From positions 51,169,298 through 51,233,297 of the forward strand of contig CM055099.1 of assembly GCA_029204225.1 (NCBI GenBank): a stretch of DNA of 64,000 nt. Direction: 5' to 3'. Of the stretch, positions 48,071-58,450 are shown in pieces (the first letter of the stretch is position 1; each line of letters opens with the position of its first letter). The notes beneath the pieces are model-generated. The model was not told where the DNA came from, did not search any database, and saw nothing but the letters and a program-made list of their open reading frames with translations. Source of the stretch: Diphasiastrum complanatum. Taxonomy: Eukaryota; Streptophyta; Lycopodiopsida; Lycopodiales; Lycopodiaceae. A program made the position numbers and the translations under genes.

Positions 48071-49105
48071 ATGGCATCAATGGGTTCCTATCTTTTGGAG
48101 CCTAGTGAAAGGCTATCTACTTCCAATTATTCTATTTGGAAGTTGAAAATGGAGTCCATTCTAACACTCCAAGATGTGATGGATATTGTGCTTGGGATTG
48201 AGGAGGAGCCTCAAATCCTTCAAGAAGCTCAAAAGTACAAGAAGAGAGCTAAAATGGCTCTCCACTATATCAAAATGGATGTCTCCAATGAGATTTTGAG
48301 GTAGATTGGTGCTTGCACATTGGCCAAGGATGCTTGAGACACTCTTAAAGCAATTTATGAAGCCAAGAATACCTCAAGACTTCTCACTCTAAGAAATCAA
48401 ATATTCAAAAGATATCAAAGGAGTGATGAAAGTGCAACCAATTATGTATTGAGAGTCAAAGACATCCAAAGAGAGCTTGCATGTATTGGAGATCCTATCA
48501 ATCAAAGTGATCTAGTTCAAGTCATTCTCAATGGCTTGAAAGATGATTATGACAATCTTGTCCAATACTATGCTATCAAGAAAGAGCTACCAAGCTTGGA
48601 GGCATTGCAAAGTGTTCTTTTGGCTGAAGAATCAAGACAAGAGAACAAGCTACTAAGGATGGAGAAGTTATCACTCAACCATAATGGTGAAGACAAAGTT
48701 TTATTTGCCAAGCACAAGGAGAGGAGCAAAAAGCAACACCAACACTTCTCTAAGGACAAAGAAAAAGACCAAGATGAAGAGGATGATGATTCCTCTCAAT
48801 ATTCTACTTCAAAGAATAAGTCGAAAGATGTTAAGTGCTTCTTTTGTGGCAAGAAAGGCCACTATGCAACCAATTGCTTCAAGAAGAAGAATCAATTCAA
48901 GCAAGCCAACATCTCTCATGAGAAAGAAGACTTTATTGCAAGTGATGGAGAATGCTCACTTATGGCATCAAAATTCTCCTCTTCCACCTTCAAGATGGAT
49001 GACTCTTGGTATATTGATAGTGGATCATCTTCACATATGTGTAGCTCCAAGGATCCATTTTCAAGTATTATGCCTTATGGAGGAGTCAAGAAGTCCAAGG
49101 AGTAG
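48071..49105 (+). pseudogene. Copia gag-protease with stops
   Basis: Starts MASMGSYLLEPSERLSTSNY. Stops at 48302 (TAG) and about 48337 (TGA) interrupt it; the same frame resumes to 49105. The gag domain continues with VQVILNGLKDDYDNLVQYYA, the zinc knuckle is CFFCGKKGHYATNC (48836), and the protease start is WYIDSGSSSHM (49009), with Ser for the usual Ala in DSGA. The frame ends shortly after by a small frameshift. Confidence 0.85.
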
Positions 49106-49116
49106 GGACTATTCCC

Positions 49117-49383
49117 TTGAAGCTTGCATCATCAAAAGTTCTATCTCTTCAAGAGGTTCTTTTTGTTCCCAAGATCACAAAGAATTTTATAAGTGTTGGC
49201 AAGCTACTTGATGGTGGTCTTGATGTCAATTTCCATATTGACAATTGTGTGATAAAAAAGGATGGTGAGATCCTTGCATGTGGATCTAGACATGAAGGCA
49301 TCTACAAATCGAATATAGGGAGAGTGCAAAATCTCTTGATGTTGCTTATGTATCCAAGTCTTCAAAGGAGGATGATCACATAA
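49117..49383 (+). pseudogene. Copia protease C-terminal remnant
   Basis: LQEVLFVPKITKNFISVGKL and GGLDVNFHIDNC correspond to the end of the protease (normally NVLYVPKLTKNLLSVGQL). The frame is in phase with the preceding piece only after a small shift. The following GAG-pre-integrase motif is degraded. Confidence 0.75.
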
Positions 49384-49413
49384 GAATGCACATTTCTTCT
49401 TTCTTCAAGGTTT

Positions 49414-49905
49414 ATGGTGCGTGATTATTTCCTATTATTCAAAGCATATGCTGAGATGGAATTCCCATTGAAAATCAAAGTTTTGAGGAGTATTGAAGCT
49501 CTTGGAAGAAATACACCATATGAAATATCATTCAAGATGCCTAAGGATGATTACCTTAGTGTCTTTGAAGGTTCTTGCTTTGCATATATTCCCTTGGAAA
49601 CAAGGAGGATGGATGATCCAAGCTCATGGATCATGGTTGGATGCTTATCCACAAAGGAGGCATATAAAGCCATTATACTCTCTATTTCAAAAGTGATTGA
49701 GAGCAAAGAAGTCATATTTTATGAAGATCTACATTCAACCTTGGAAGGGGCCAAGCTCAATGCATCTCAAGATGCATTTCAAATCATATCTATTGAAGAT
49801 CATCAAGATGTGAAGGGGTCCAAGTTTGAGGAGGATCCTCCTCAACATATGACTTCAAGGGGATCTTCAAGATGGATAGCCAAGTCCTTATGGCTCATAT
49901 TTTAA
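49414..49905 (+). pseudogene. Integrase remnant with core deleted
   Basis: LKIKVLRS (just before where DNGGEY should be) is followed at once by TPYEISFKMPKDDYLSVFEG and CFAYIPLETRRMDDPSSWIM, the C-terminal part. The catalytic core and last acidic residue are missing. Ends at TAA 49903. Confidence 0.7.
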
Positions 49906-49911
49906 GGTAAA

Positions 49912-50616
49912 GAGAGAAAATTTTTAGGTGGTATTCACTTTAACATTCTCACTTATGCTTCTCTTCCATTGCTTGATGCACTATCTTGTTTTATTGAGAG
50001 TTTTACATCTCAAAGTTCAAGAGAGGCAATACTAGTTTTGTATGATGCTTATTATATGGACATATTTATTGTCATGAAAGGCTCAGGTATGTATCCAAAG
50101 TTCTTTGAAAGCAAGAGATTGTGGTATCAAAATCATGCTCTTGGATTTTGTAAGAGCAAGATTGAGTTTGATACTCATAGTTTGAAAAATCATGTTTTTA
50201 CATGTTTTGAGGCATTTTGTAAACTTCTCTTGAGATTAGGTGAAATATCCAAAGAGGACACCTACATCCTTGAGCAAGTATTTAGCCTCAAGAAGATCAA
50301 GATTGTATTTGATTTCAAGATTAGATTCATCATGGATAAAGTTCATAGCATGTGGACTAGTCAAGCTAGTATGCTTAATCTTGAAGATCTACACTTTTGC
50401 TCATCTTATGATCTTGATCTCTATGATCTTAATGAGACTTTGAAGCCTCGACTTTCTCTATTTATGGTGCAACCATCATGCAAGTGGAGCTTTCAAATCA
50501 AATGCCATCATCAAGCATGGAGGAAGCACATGGTCATAGTGGCATATTGGTGGAGTACTCTTCAAAGATATTGGCAAGAGATTTCTACCAAAGAGATCTT
50601 ATCATGGATTTGGTGA
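49912..50616 (+). CDS. Unrecognised open frame in the place of RT/RNase H
   Basis: An open frame of about 230 codons (first ATG at 49969) in the same phase as the integrase remnant, ending at TGA 50616. It has a normal amino-acid mix, with stretches such as ILVLYDAYYMDIFIV, HSLKNHVFTCFEAFCKLLLR and VFDFKIRFIMDKVHSMWTSQ, and no repeats. I see none of the RT or RNase H motifs and recognise no other domain. It is followed by about 115 bases and the purine tract. It could be captured host coding sequence, a family-specific extra ORF, or non-coding sequence open by chance; its length without stops in an otherwise broken element argues mildly for coding. Confidence 0.4.
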   Translation, partial: ERKFLGGIHFNILTYASLPLLDALSCFIESFTSQSSREAILVLYDAYYMDIFIVMKGSGMYPKFFESKRLWYQNHALGFCKSKIEFDTHSLKNHVFTCFEAFCKLLLRLGEISKEDTYILEQVFSLKKIKIVFDFKIRFIMDKVHSMWTSQASMLNLEDLHFCSSYDLDLYDLNETLKPRLSLFMVQPSCKWSFQIKCHHQAWRKHMVIVAYWWSTLQRYWQEISTKEILSWIW

Positions 50617-50740
50617 GGTGCTGCTATGATGGATCCTTTTGCTAGTTTTCTACTTCATATACATAGAAAAGGATCCACTCAAAAAGTTTCACAAACTTCT
50701 CAAATGATCTAGAACCTTTCCAAGCTATCTTTTTGAGGAG

Positions 50741-51000
50741 TGTGAAAAATTGGCAAAAATCTAGCTTGGCAATTTCATGTTTTTTATATTTGTGAGTACA
50801 TTTCACATGTGTGGAGCATGTACCCACATGTGTAAAATAGTTTATCTTAGTCTTAGGGATTTTATAAAGTTTTTATTTCAATCTTCTTTGTGTAGAGTTG
50901 TGATAGGACCGAAACTTGGCATAGATGGCAAATTGGCAAAATCCACATGTAATGCCTCTATTGAGCCAAAAGTGAGTCATGATGCAATCTCGAGCTAGAT
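50741..51000 (+). repeat. Partial 3' LTR of the RT-less copia derivative
   Basis: Begins TGTGAAAAATTGGC after the purine tract, like the LTR of the element at 40580. It has CACATGTGTGG and CCCACATGTGTAAA words where relatives have CACACGTGTG. Its end is not clear; similarity fades by about 51000. Confidence 0.6.
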
Positions 51001-52269
51001 AGGCACATGAATAGGGTTTGATATGCTATCTTTTATTATCATTAGCAAACAAGATTTTATCCCTCAGGGTTGACAAACAGTTCTAAGATGAGTTACATGC
51101 AACACGTCACCACAACTGTAAACCAAAACGTCATCCATAAATGGTCTAAGTAGATTGTTCATCAACATCATACATGTTGTTGGCGCATGAGTCAATCAAA
51201 GGCATAACCAAAAAGTTATAGTGACTGAAACAAGTTCTGAAGGCAGTCTTACGCACATGCACTTCACGAACTTAAATTTACTAATATGCATTTTTCAAAG
51301 AACTTTGCTAGCAACCTAACTTGAATGGTTAACGGCATATCCACAACCCTGAAACCTCCCCCAACTACCCTTTCCATCAGCCCTCGTGACTGTGTACTTG
51401 TACAGAGATGGTTGTGTGCTCACATTCAACCTTTCAATCTGAGTCAAGTACAATATGGAAGGACATAGTGTCAAATAGAACACACATTCATACCACACAA
51501 TTGTCCAGTCATAACAATCAAGAAGTACTTGAAAATCGATACATGTGTTACATTGTTTAAAACAATTGTGGCAAAAGAAATAACATCAACCTTACCTGAT
51601 CATCGACACTTTCACAAGATGAAGAGTACTTCCCTGAACTTCATCCTGCTCCAGCTCTTCAATAGCCATAGGTGCTTGTGCCTACTTCACTAGAAAATTG
51701 CATGAAGTCTGCAATGGATTCCATGGACATTCCTTCCACATGCCTTCTACCAAGTAACCAAAGCAAAACTCTCTTTTTTGGAACACCCTTGGTCTTGCGA
51801 CATTAGCAACAAAGATTGTTGGCCCCTTCTGAACATCGGATTGCCCATACAATCATTGTCCCTAGAAGCTACAACTACTTGTTGCACTGAAGGACGATGA
51901 CCTCTTTGGACATTAGACCGCCCATACAATCCTTTGTCCTCGGAAGCCCCTGCTCCTGCTCCTTTGTCCTCGGAAGCCCCTGTTCCTTACGAGTCTGCTT
52001 CTTTACAACGAAAAGTTTTGAGACTTCCATGCAAGCCCTCTACAAAATGAAACACTCAAACAATCATACTGCTTCCAGTTCTTGTGAGGATCTTGATGTC
52101 TTCGACATTCAAGCATTTGTTGAAAAATCACCTCCATAGAATCCACCTTGGCTGCCACTTCCTCAATTCTCAGTATCTCGGTGGTAGAACGCTCCAACGG
52201 ATTGCAAAAGTTCATGATATTGTGTGTTTCAATCTTAGGAGAGTGCAAAAGTACATGATATTGTAGGTT
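51001..52269. other. Intergenic; minus-strand repeat-encoding relic near 51750-52290
   Basis: A 33-bp tandem duplication (CCTTTGTCCTCGGAAGCCCC and following) lies at 51930-51990. In one minus frame it reads RNRGFRGQRSRSRGFRGQR; farther on, YGRSNVQRGHRPSVQQ and MGNPMFRRGQQS are similar to each other. A minus frame at 52003-52296 includes EVAAKVDSMEVIFQQMLE. These suggest a decayed arginine/glycine-rich gag or host protein, but I cannot assign it. The remainder holds nothing I recognise. Confidence 0.35.
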
Positions 52270-52446
52270 GATCATGTGTTGATCAAGTGTCATCAATTCT
52301 ATGTGTTGAATTGGCTAGTTTTGTGCAACAAAGAGATTTGAGAAGTTCCATATCTTTGTGATTTCTTCTTGGATTCATTTGTTGACTTTCAAGAGAGTGC
52401 TAAGTACATTGGTATAGGTTGAAAGAGAAGATCATATCATTTCAAC

Positions 52447-53030
52447 ATGGCTACAAATGGAGGCTTCATGTTGGAGAGCAATGATACGCTTACCTCAAGC
52501 AACTATTCACCTTGGAAGGTGAGAATGGAGTCTCTCCTTGAGATGAATGAGTTGATGGACATTGTTGTAGGTGTGGATGAGAGACATTTGGCACCTCAAG
52601 AACAATTCAGGTATGATAGAAGGCCAAAGAAAGCCCTTCAGGTGATCAAAATGAATGTGACAAATGAACTTCTCAAGGAAGTTGGTAAGTGTACTCCATC
52701 TAGTGAGGCTTGGGGAGCTTTAATGAAGGTTTATGAGTCTAGACCACATCAAGGGTTATGACCCTTAGGAGGAAAATCTTTTAAATTTTACAAAAGATGG
52801 ACGAAAGTACTCATGTTTTTGTTTTGAGAGTTAAATAGTTCAATAATGAGTTACCATGTATTGATGAAAGCATTAAGGAGCCTTATAACTTGTTCAAGTA
52901 GTTCTTAATGGCTTGTTGGATGATCATCCTAATCTTGTGTAAATATTTTCTACTCAAAAGACATTGCCAAGTATGGAAGACTCGTAAGAAATCTTGGTGA
53001 ATGAGGAGTCTAGGCTTCTATCAAGAGGAT
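52447..53030 (+). pseudogene. Copia gag fragment
   Basis: Starts MATNGGFMLESNDTLTSSNY and SPWKVRMESLLEMNELMDI, with the N-terminal gag layout of the elements above. After 104 codons the frame shifts at 52758, but gag-like words continue in other frames to about 53030 (VLRVK, LVQVVLNGLLDDHPNL-type sense). No zinc knuckle, pol or LTR follows; the next 200 bases are unrelated and GC-richer. Confidence 0.8.
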
Positions 53031-54356
53031 GTTAGAGTTTGTCGGCAGCGGAGAGTGGTCTAGTAGACGATGTGGTGCATTGTGCACACCTACGGGCTGC
53101 GCGTGGGATCCCATCCCCACCGCCTACTAGCCACCCGCCATCTTTTCCCTTTGACCCCAAGGGGCCCTTCCATGCTTTCACCTTTGATGTCTCTTTAAAA
53201 AAAGTAGCACACATGTAATATGTGAAAGTTATGAATGAGAGCATGCATGTATTCTCCATATTCCACCTCATGTGAGGTGTATGTGCTAAAAGACACCATG
53301 AATGAGCCTCTATTGCCACTTTGCCATGATCTAGAGATTATCAATCATTATACCAACTAGTTTGATGGAAACCTTCAACAAAAGAACATAGAATGGCAAC
53401 TAAACTATACATTGTTCATATTCAACCTTGTGGTACTTTCCACCATTTTGTACAACAAAAAATATACTATTTGTATTCACCTCTAAGATCATTCACAACA
53501 GGTACCAACTGTTGAAATTTCACAATTCTAGCTTGACCAATTTTGGTCACATGCATTGTAATTGGCAAAGTGGCCATGTAAGTAGATTCCACACATGCCA
53601 AATCACATAGGATGCTTTCCAAAGACTTCATTCCTCATATTACACTGTGATAGTATCTTTGAAATGAGGCCAAAATTTGTTTAGATAGGCTGGAGAAATT
53701 CTAGGATCTAAAAAGCATGTTTTACATTGTTTTTGGATCTTGAGATCTTGACCCTAAGTTAGGGTAGATCCAATGTCCTATTAGGTTAGATATTAGGGTT
53801 AGGGTATGATAAGTTCAGAGGTGCCCTAATATGCTCAGATCCGAGCTTGAAAAATATAAATGTATGATGGAATCTCCAAACAAATATGAAGAAAAATCGA
53901 GTTTTTTCACTTCTATCAACATTGTCTTTGGGTGGCGAGTTCTAGCTATTGGATGTGAGTGCTTTTATGCACTAATTACTTGCTTTGGAAGGTATTGAAG
54001 TTTTTTACAAGTCTGAGAAGTTTGCTGCACTTTACTTTAGTGTGTTTGATCAACTCTATGTGCCTATTGTGGAGTTAAATGCCAAATTAGCTAGTTTTGG
54101 TAACTAGTCTTGATTCTAGCTCATAGTTTGGATCTAGATCTTTGATTTGTGCATCCTTCATCACTTTTAGGATTGATTGGGATTTGCTGTAAAATTTTGT
54201 CACCAACAATCACACAACATCAATGTAGAGAAGAGGGGAGAATAGAAGTAAAATTACTCTTCCAAATATGGTCAAATGATAATGAAATCACAATGGTGGG
54301 TTGTCCACACATTACCTACTAGATATATGCATGAGATATGAATGTGTTAATGGTTA
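53031..54356. other. Intergenic; one possible SINE-like head
   Basis: 53040-53140 is GC-rich against its flanks. It contains TGGTCTAGTAGA, close to a Pol III A box, and about 45 bases later GCGTGGGATCCCATCC, only loosely like a B box; an A-run TTAAAAAAAG lies at about 53194. This is too weak to call a SINE. The rest is AT-rich and unrecognised. Confidence 0.3.
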
Positions 54357-54705
54357 GGAAGTGCTTCATTGCTGACCATTATGAAGCTTCTGTCTCAGCT
54401 TATCACATATGATGTAAAACTATCATTAACATGCCTTCTGAAGTATGTGGAAGGTAATATTGGATCATCGTTGGTCCATCGCTGGACAGCCTACCATATA
54501 TATCAACATTTTGATTCTTTTGCTAATGATAGATCAATGCAGGTCCATCACTGGACAACAACAAGTCTACCTTCAACAAATACTCCATAAGTGAGTATGC
54601 TTCATCGCTGGTCCATCGCTGGACAACAGAAGGTATATGAAGTATTTATCAAGCCAAACATAAGTTGTATGAATCCATATTGATCCATCAATGGACAGCG
54701 GGTTC
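54357..54705 (+). repeat. Ladder of GTCCATCGCTGGAC inverted-repeat motifs
   Basis: The motif occurs at about 54476, 54544, 54615 and 54685 as GTCCATCGCTGGAC, GTCCATCACTGGAC, GTCCATCGCTGGAC and ATCCATCAATGGAC, each spaced 68-71 bases. In each, the ends GTCCA/TGGAC can pair. The bases between are only loosely alike. A weaker form, CATTGCTGACC, occurs at 54368. Confidence 0.85.
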
Positions 54706-55072
54706 ATACATTCCCATTCAACATTTAGAACAGTTGACAATCATCATACATATTCATGAGATGAATGCACACATATAAAACGAGCTGAACCACATACCGT
54801 ATAGTTAACGCGGATAATCTCAAGCCAGGGAGGGTGCCATCTCTTCCAACCTTCTTCTCACCATATAGTAGAAGAAACTCCTTTGAAAATAGGCTATATA
54901 GTGGTTTCATAGGAAGTATCATGGAAGCTCCCTTCCAGCCAAAAAAGGTAGGGAAATATTTTTGAAAAGTATGAAGAAAAGTTGGGTTTGTAAAAAAGTT
55001 TTAGGACCCTCAAATCACATATGTTTGTTTTTAGCATGATCAAGGGTGGTGGTTTCTGATAAAGAAGAGTCC

Positions 55073-55205
<133 letters not shown>

Positions 55206-55381
55206 ATAAATATTTTTTTAGACTAATATGTTCTATTTGATTTACATAATGGCCAATTAGAGTCTAATCAAAATCCTCAGGTGTGATTGCACAAATATTG
55301 TTTCATTAGATCATATTGTCGGAAATATATAGTTAGTGGTTTTTCATTGAATTAAAGTATTATGCACATAAGTAGTGTCAA

Positions 55382-55513
<132 letters not shown>

Positions 55514-55622
55514 TATTTGGCCTAAAGCAAAACCAATTAAATGAGAGACAATGATCATAACAATATTATGAATCAAGTGCAAGATTGTTTTTATTCAAAG
55601 GCCTATTCCTTGTGTAGAAATG

Positions 55623-55624
<2 letters not shown>

Positions 55625-55655
<31 letters not shown>
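55625..55655 (+). repeat. (AC)n microsatellite
   Basis: About 15 AC units. Confidence 0.98.
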
Positions 55656-55658
<3 letters not shown>

Positions 55659-55828
55659 TCTATTCGTGTGTGTCATCATGTGTTTGAATGTTACAAAATG
55701 TTAATTGTATTTTGATTTGAAAACTATTTTGTACCATTTTAGGTATCTGCCAAAGATTCTTTTGTCTGTAGTAGTCCTACGCTTGAAAGTAGGAGAGGTG
55801 CACATCCTACATCATTGATGAAGGCATT

Positions 55829-56043
<215 letters not shown>

Positions 56044-56097
56044 TGAATGGATTCAGTTCTACAAGTTAGTATAAAGTGTTGTTCTTTTTGTATGTAG

Positions 56098-56972
56098 GAA
56101 CACACAAAAGAGCAGACAAATGTTACACAATCAAGTCCTTGTGCAAAAAGCAAGAATTGCCAATCCTTAAAAAATGTATGTTTAGAAAAAAACAATTTCT
56201 AGTCAAATCAATTTGATATATAAATGACGTATAATATGACAATGACCAGAGGTCTTTTGTATTACAAAAATGAAATTGATTTGAAGTCACAAATTTTTAA
56301 TGCTTGTAATGAATAAATTTGTCATTTTTGCAGCAAAAAAACCAATCTCAAACTAGGGAGCTTCTTGAAACTTCTCTGGTATGTTTTATTTGTACAATAA
56401 ATGGTAGTTTGTAGTCTTGAAATTTCAGCGTGTCATTATTTCAAATGTAATCAAATAAAAAGAAATAAAAGAATGCTTGTCTATAAGGAGCAAGACTAAA
56501 TTAGAAAAGAGATCAATATTTTTAACCTATTTATTTATTCATGACATTAGTACGATTTTTTAAATCAAATAATTTGTTTGATAAGAATGAAGCTCCATTT
56601 TTATTTTTAATTTTCTTGCTTTAGTAATATAATGTTTCATTTACGTTATAAGATAAACCTATACTTGTTTCAAATGTGCTGACACATCCATGTTGATGAA
56701 ATTTATAGGTCATTGCACTTGGTGCAACGATAGACATTTTGAACATCAAGAGAAAGGTCGTTGCACGTGGCACTTTAGAGAGTAAAGATCCTAAAAGCAC
56801 ATGGCATTGTAGTTCCATTGGAGATGGTTATTATCTTTTATGGGTGAAGGAAGTATTAGCACCAAAGGAAGAACTCCTAAAACCATATGAAGAATTCCAA
56901 ACATTAGCAGAAGTTGTTGGATTACAACTTGCATGGCCAAAAACTCTCATTGTAAAATCACAAGGGTCTTAA
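56098..56972 (+). CDS. 3' exons of a CACTA-associated (DUF8039-like) protein
   Basis: Three exons join in phase: 56098-56175 (after TATGTAG, before GTATG), 56334-56378 (after TTTTGCAG, before GTATG) and 56709-56972 (after ATTTATAG). Together they give 140 codons up to the stop at 56972. The last exon reads VIALGATIDILNIKRKVVAR, later WHCSSIGDGYYLLWVKEVLA and AEVVGLQLAWPKTLIV. Its ARG-T, G-GY and WP-LI pattern resembles the DUF8039 region found near the end of proteins of plant CACTA (En/Spm) transposons. The function of that region is not known. A further exon may start at 55743 (VSAKDSFVCSSPTLESRRGA). The transposase core is not in the window. The AAATGACGG array right after it fits the subterminal repeats of a CACTA element. 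Confidence 0.5.
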
Positions 56973-57089
56973 AAGAACATTATTTATATAATTTCTTTTT
57001 ATATTTGATGAGTTTCAATGATTTGTACTAAATTAGTCTAGCTATAATCACTCTACTTTTGGTTCACACCAAAGCATAAGATATTAATC

Positions 57090-58450
57090 ACAAGAAAAAT
57101 GACAATGGTTGTCATTTAAGTTGACTTAAATGACAGTTTTTGCTCATTATTTATTTTACATTTGGAAAATTAAGAAAAACCAATTTCATGGCCGTCGTTT
57201 ATTTTTAATGACCATCATTTAAGTTGATTTATATGACTATTTTTTTCATCATTTATTCTCATTTTGGCAAAATACAAAAGACGATTTTTATTGCCCGTCA
57301 TTTAAGTCGAATAAATGACGGTGTTTTACCGTCATTTATCTTCCATTACATAGAGAAGATGATTTTTATTGACCGTCATTTGAGTTGACTTAAATGATGG
57401 TTTTTTACTGTCATTTATTCTTTGTTTTGGCAAAATAAAAAGGATGGTTTTTAATGGTCGTCATTTAAGTTGATTTAAATAATGGTTTTTGGCCGTCATT
57501 TATTCTTCTTCGTTTTGGCAAAATAAAAAGGACAGTTTATAATGGCCGTCATTTATATTGATTTAAATGACTGTTTTGGGTCGTCATTTATTCTCCATTT
57601 TGGCAAATTAAAAAAAGACGGTATTTAAGGACCGTCATTAAAGTCCACTTAAATGACGATTTTTGGCCGTCATTTACTTTTTGTTTGGGCAAAATAAAAA
57701 GAATGATTTTTAATGGCCGTCATTTAAATTGATTCAAATGACGGTTTCTGGTCGTCATTTATATTCGTTTTGGCAAAATAAAAAAGGACGGCTTCTAATG
57801 GCCGTCATTTAAGTTGATTTAAATGACGGTTTTTGGCCGTCATTTATTCTTCTTCGTTTTCGCAAAATAAAAAGGACGGTTTATAATGGCTGTCATTTAA
57901 ATTGATTTAAATGACGGTTTTGGGCCATCACATATTCTCCATTTTGGCAAAATAAAAAAGACGGTTTTTAATGACAAACATTAAAGTCCACTTAAATGAC
58001 GGTTTTTGGCCATCATTTACCTTCCGTTTGGGCAAAATAAAAAGGACGATTTTTAATGACCATCATTAAATTGATTTAAATGACGGTTTTTGGCCGTCAT
58101 TTATCTTTCGTTTTGACAAAATAAAAAGGACGGCTTTTAATGGCCGTCGTTTAAGTTGATTTAAATGACAGTTTTTGGCCGTCATTTATTTTCCATTTTG
58201 GCAAAATAAAAAAGACAATTTTTAATGGCCGTCATTTAAGTTTGATTTAAATGACGATTTTTTATCGTCATTTAAGATAGTTTATATGAGAATTTTTTGT
58301 CGTCATTTTTTTAGATTAAAAATAAATAAATGACGCCTTTTTGTTGGCCGTCATTTAAGATAACATAAATGACGGTTTTTGGCCGTCATTTCAACCATTG
58401 GTTTTAATGACATGGATTAAATGACGACCCTCAAAACCGTCATTAAAATC
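57090..58450. repeat. Array of ~85-bp units with AAATGACGG/CCGTCATTT pairs
   Basis: The landmark TTTTGGCAAAATAAAAA-GACGG recurs at about 57429, 57517, 57602, 57688, 57772, 57862, 57946, 58031, 58115 and 58200, spacing 84-90. Each unit contains GGCCGTCATTTAAGTTGATT then TAAATGACGG, so words occur in both orientations and can pair within and between units. At its left edge CACAAGAAAAATGAC (about 57090) resembles the CACTA TIR CACTACAAGAAAA with TA missing. No matching right TIR was found. The core word is the same as in the ~375-bp array at 36205-47848. Confidence 0.9.

Larger units (their letters stand above)
47849..51000 (+). mobile_element. Copia derivative lacking RT, 5'-truncated
   Basis: Leader from 47849, gag from 48071, protease remnant, short integrase pieces, an unrecognised coding-like region, a purine tract TTTTTGAGGAG (50730-50740) and the start of a 3' LTR TGTGAAAAATTGGC at 50741 related to the LTR of the element at 40580. 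The 5' LTR is gone where the array meets it. No RT or RNase H is present between integrase remnant and purine tract, so this copy depended on others for reverse transcription. Confidence 0.8.

Noticed and set aside
53040-53210. SINE with Pol III boxes
   Set aside because: An A-box-like TGGTCTAGTAGA is present but the B box is poor, there is no clear A-tail end and no target duplication.
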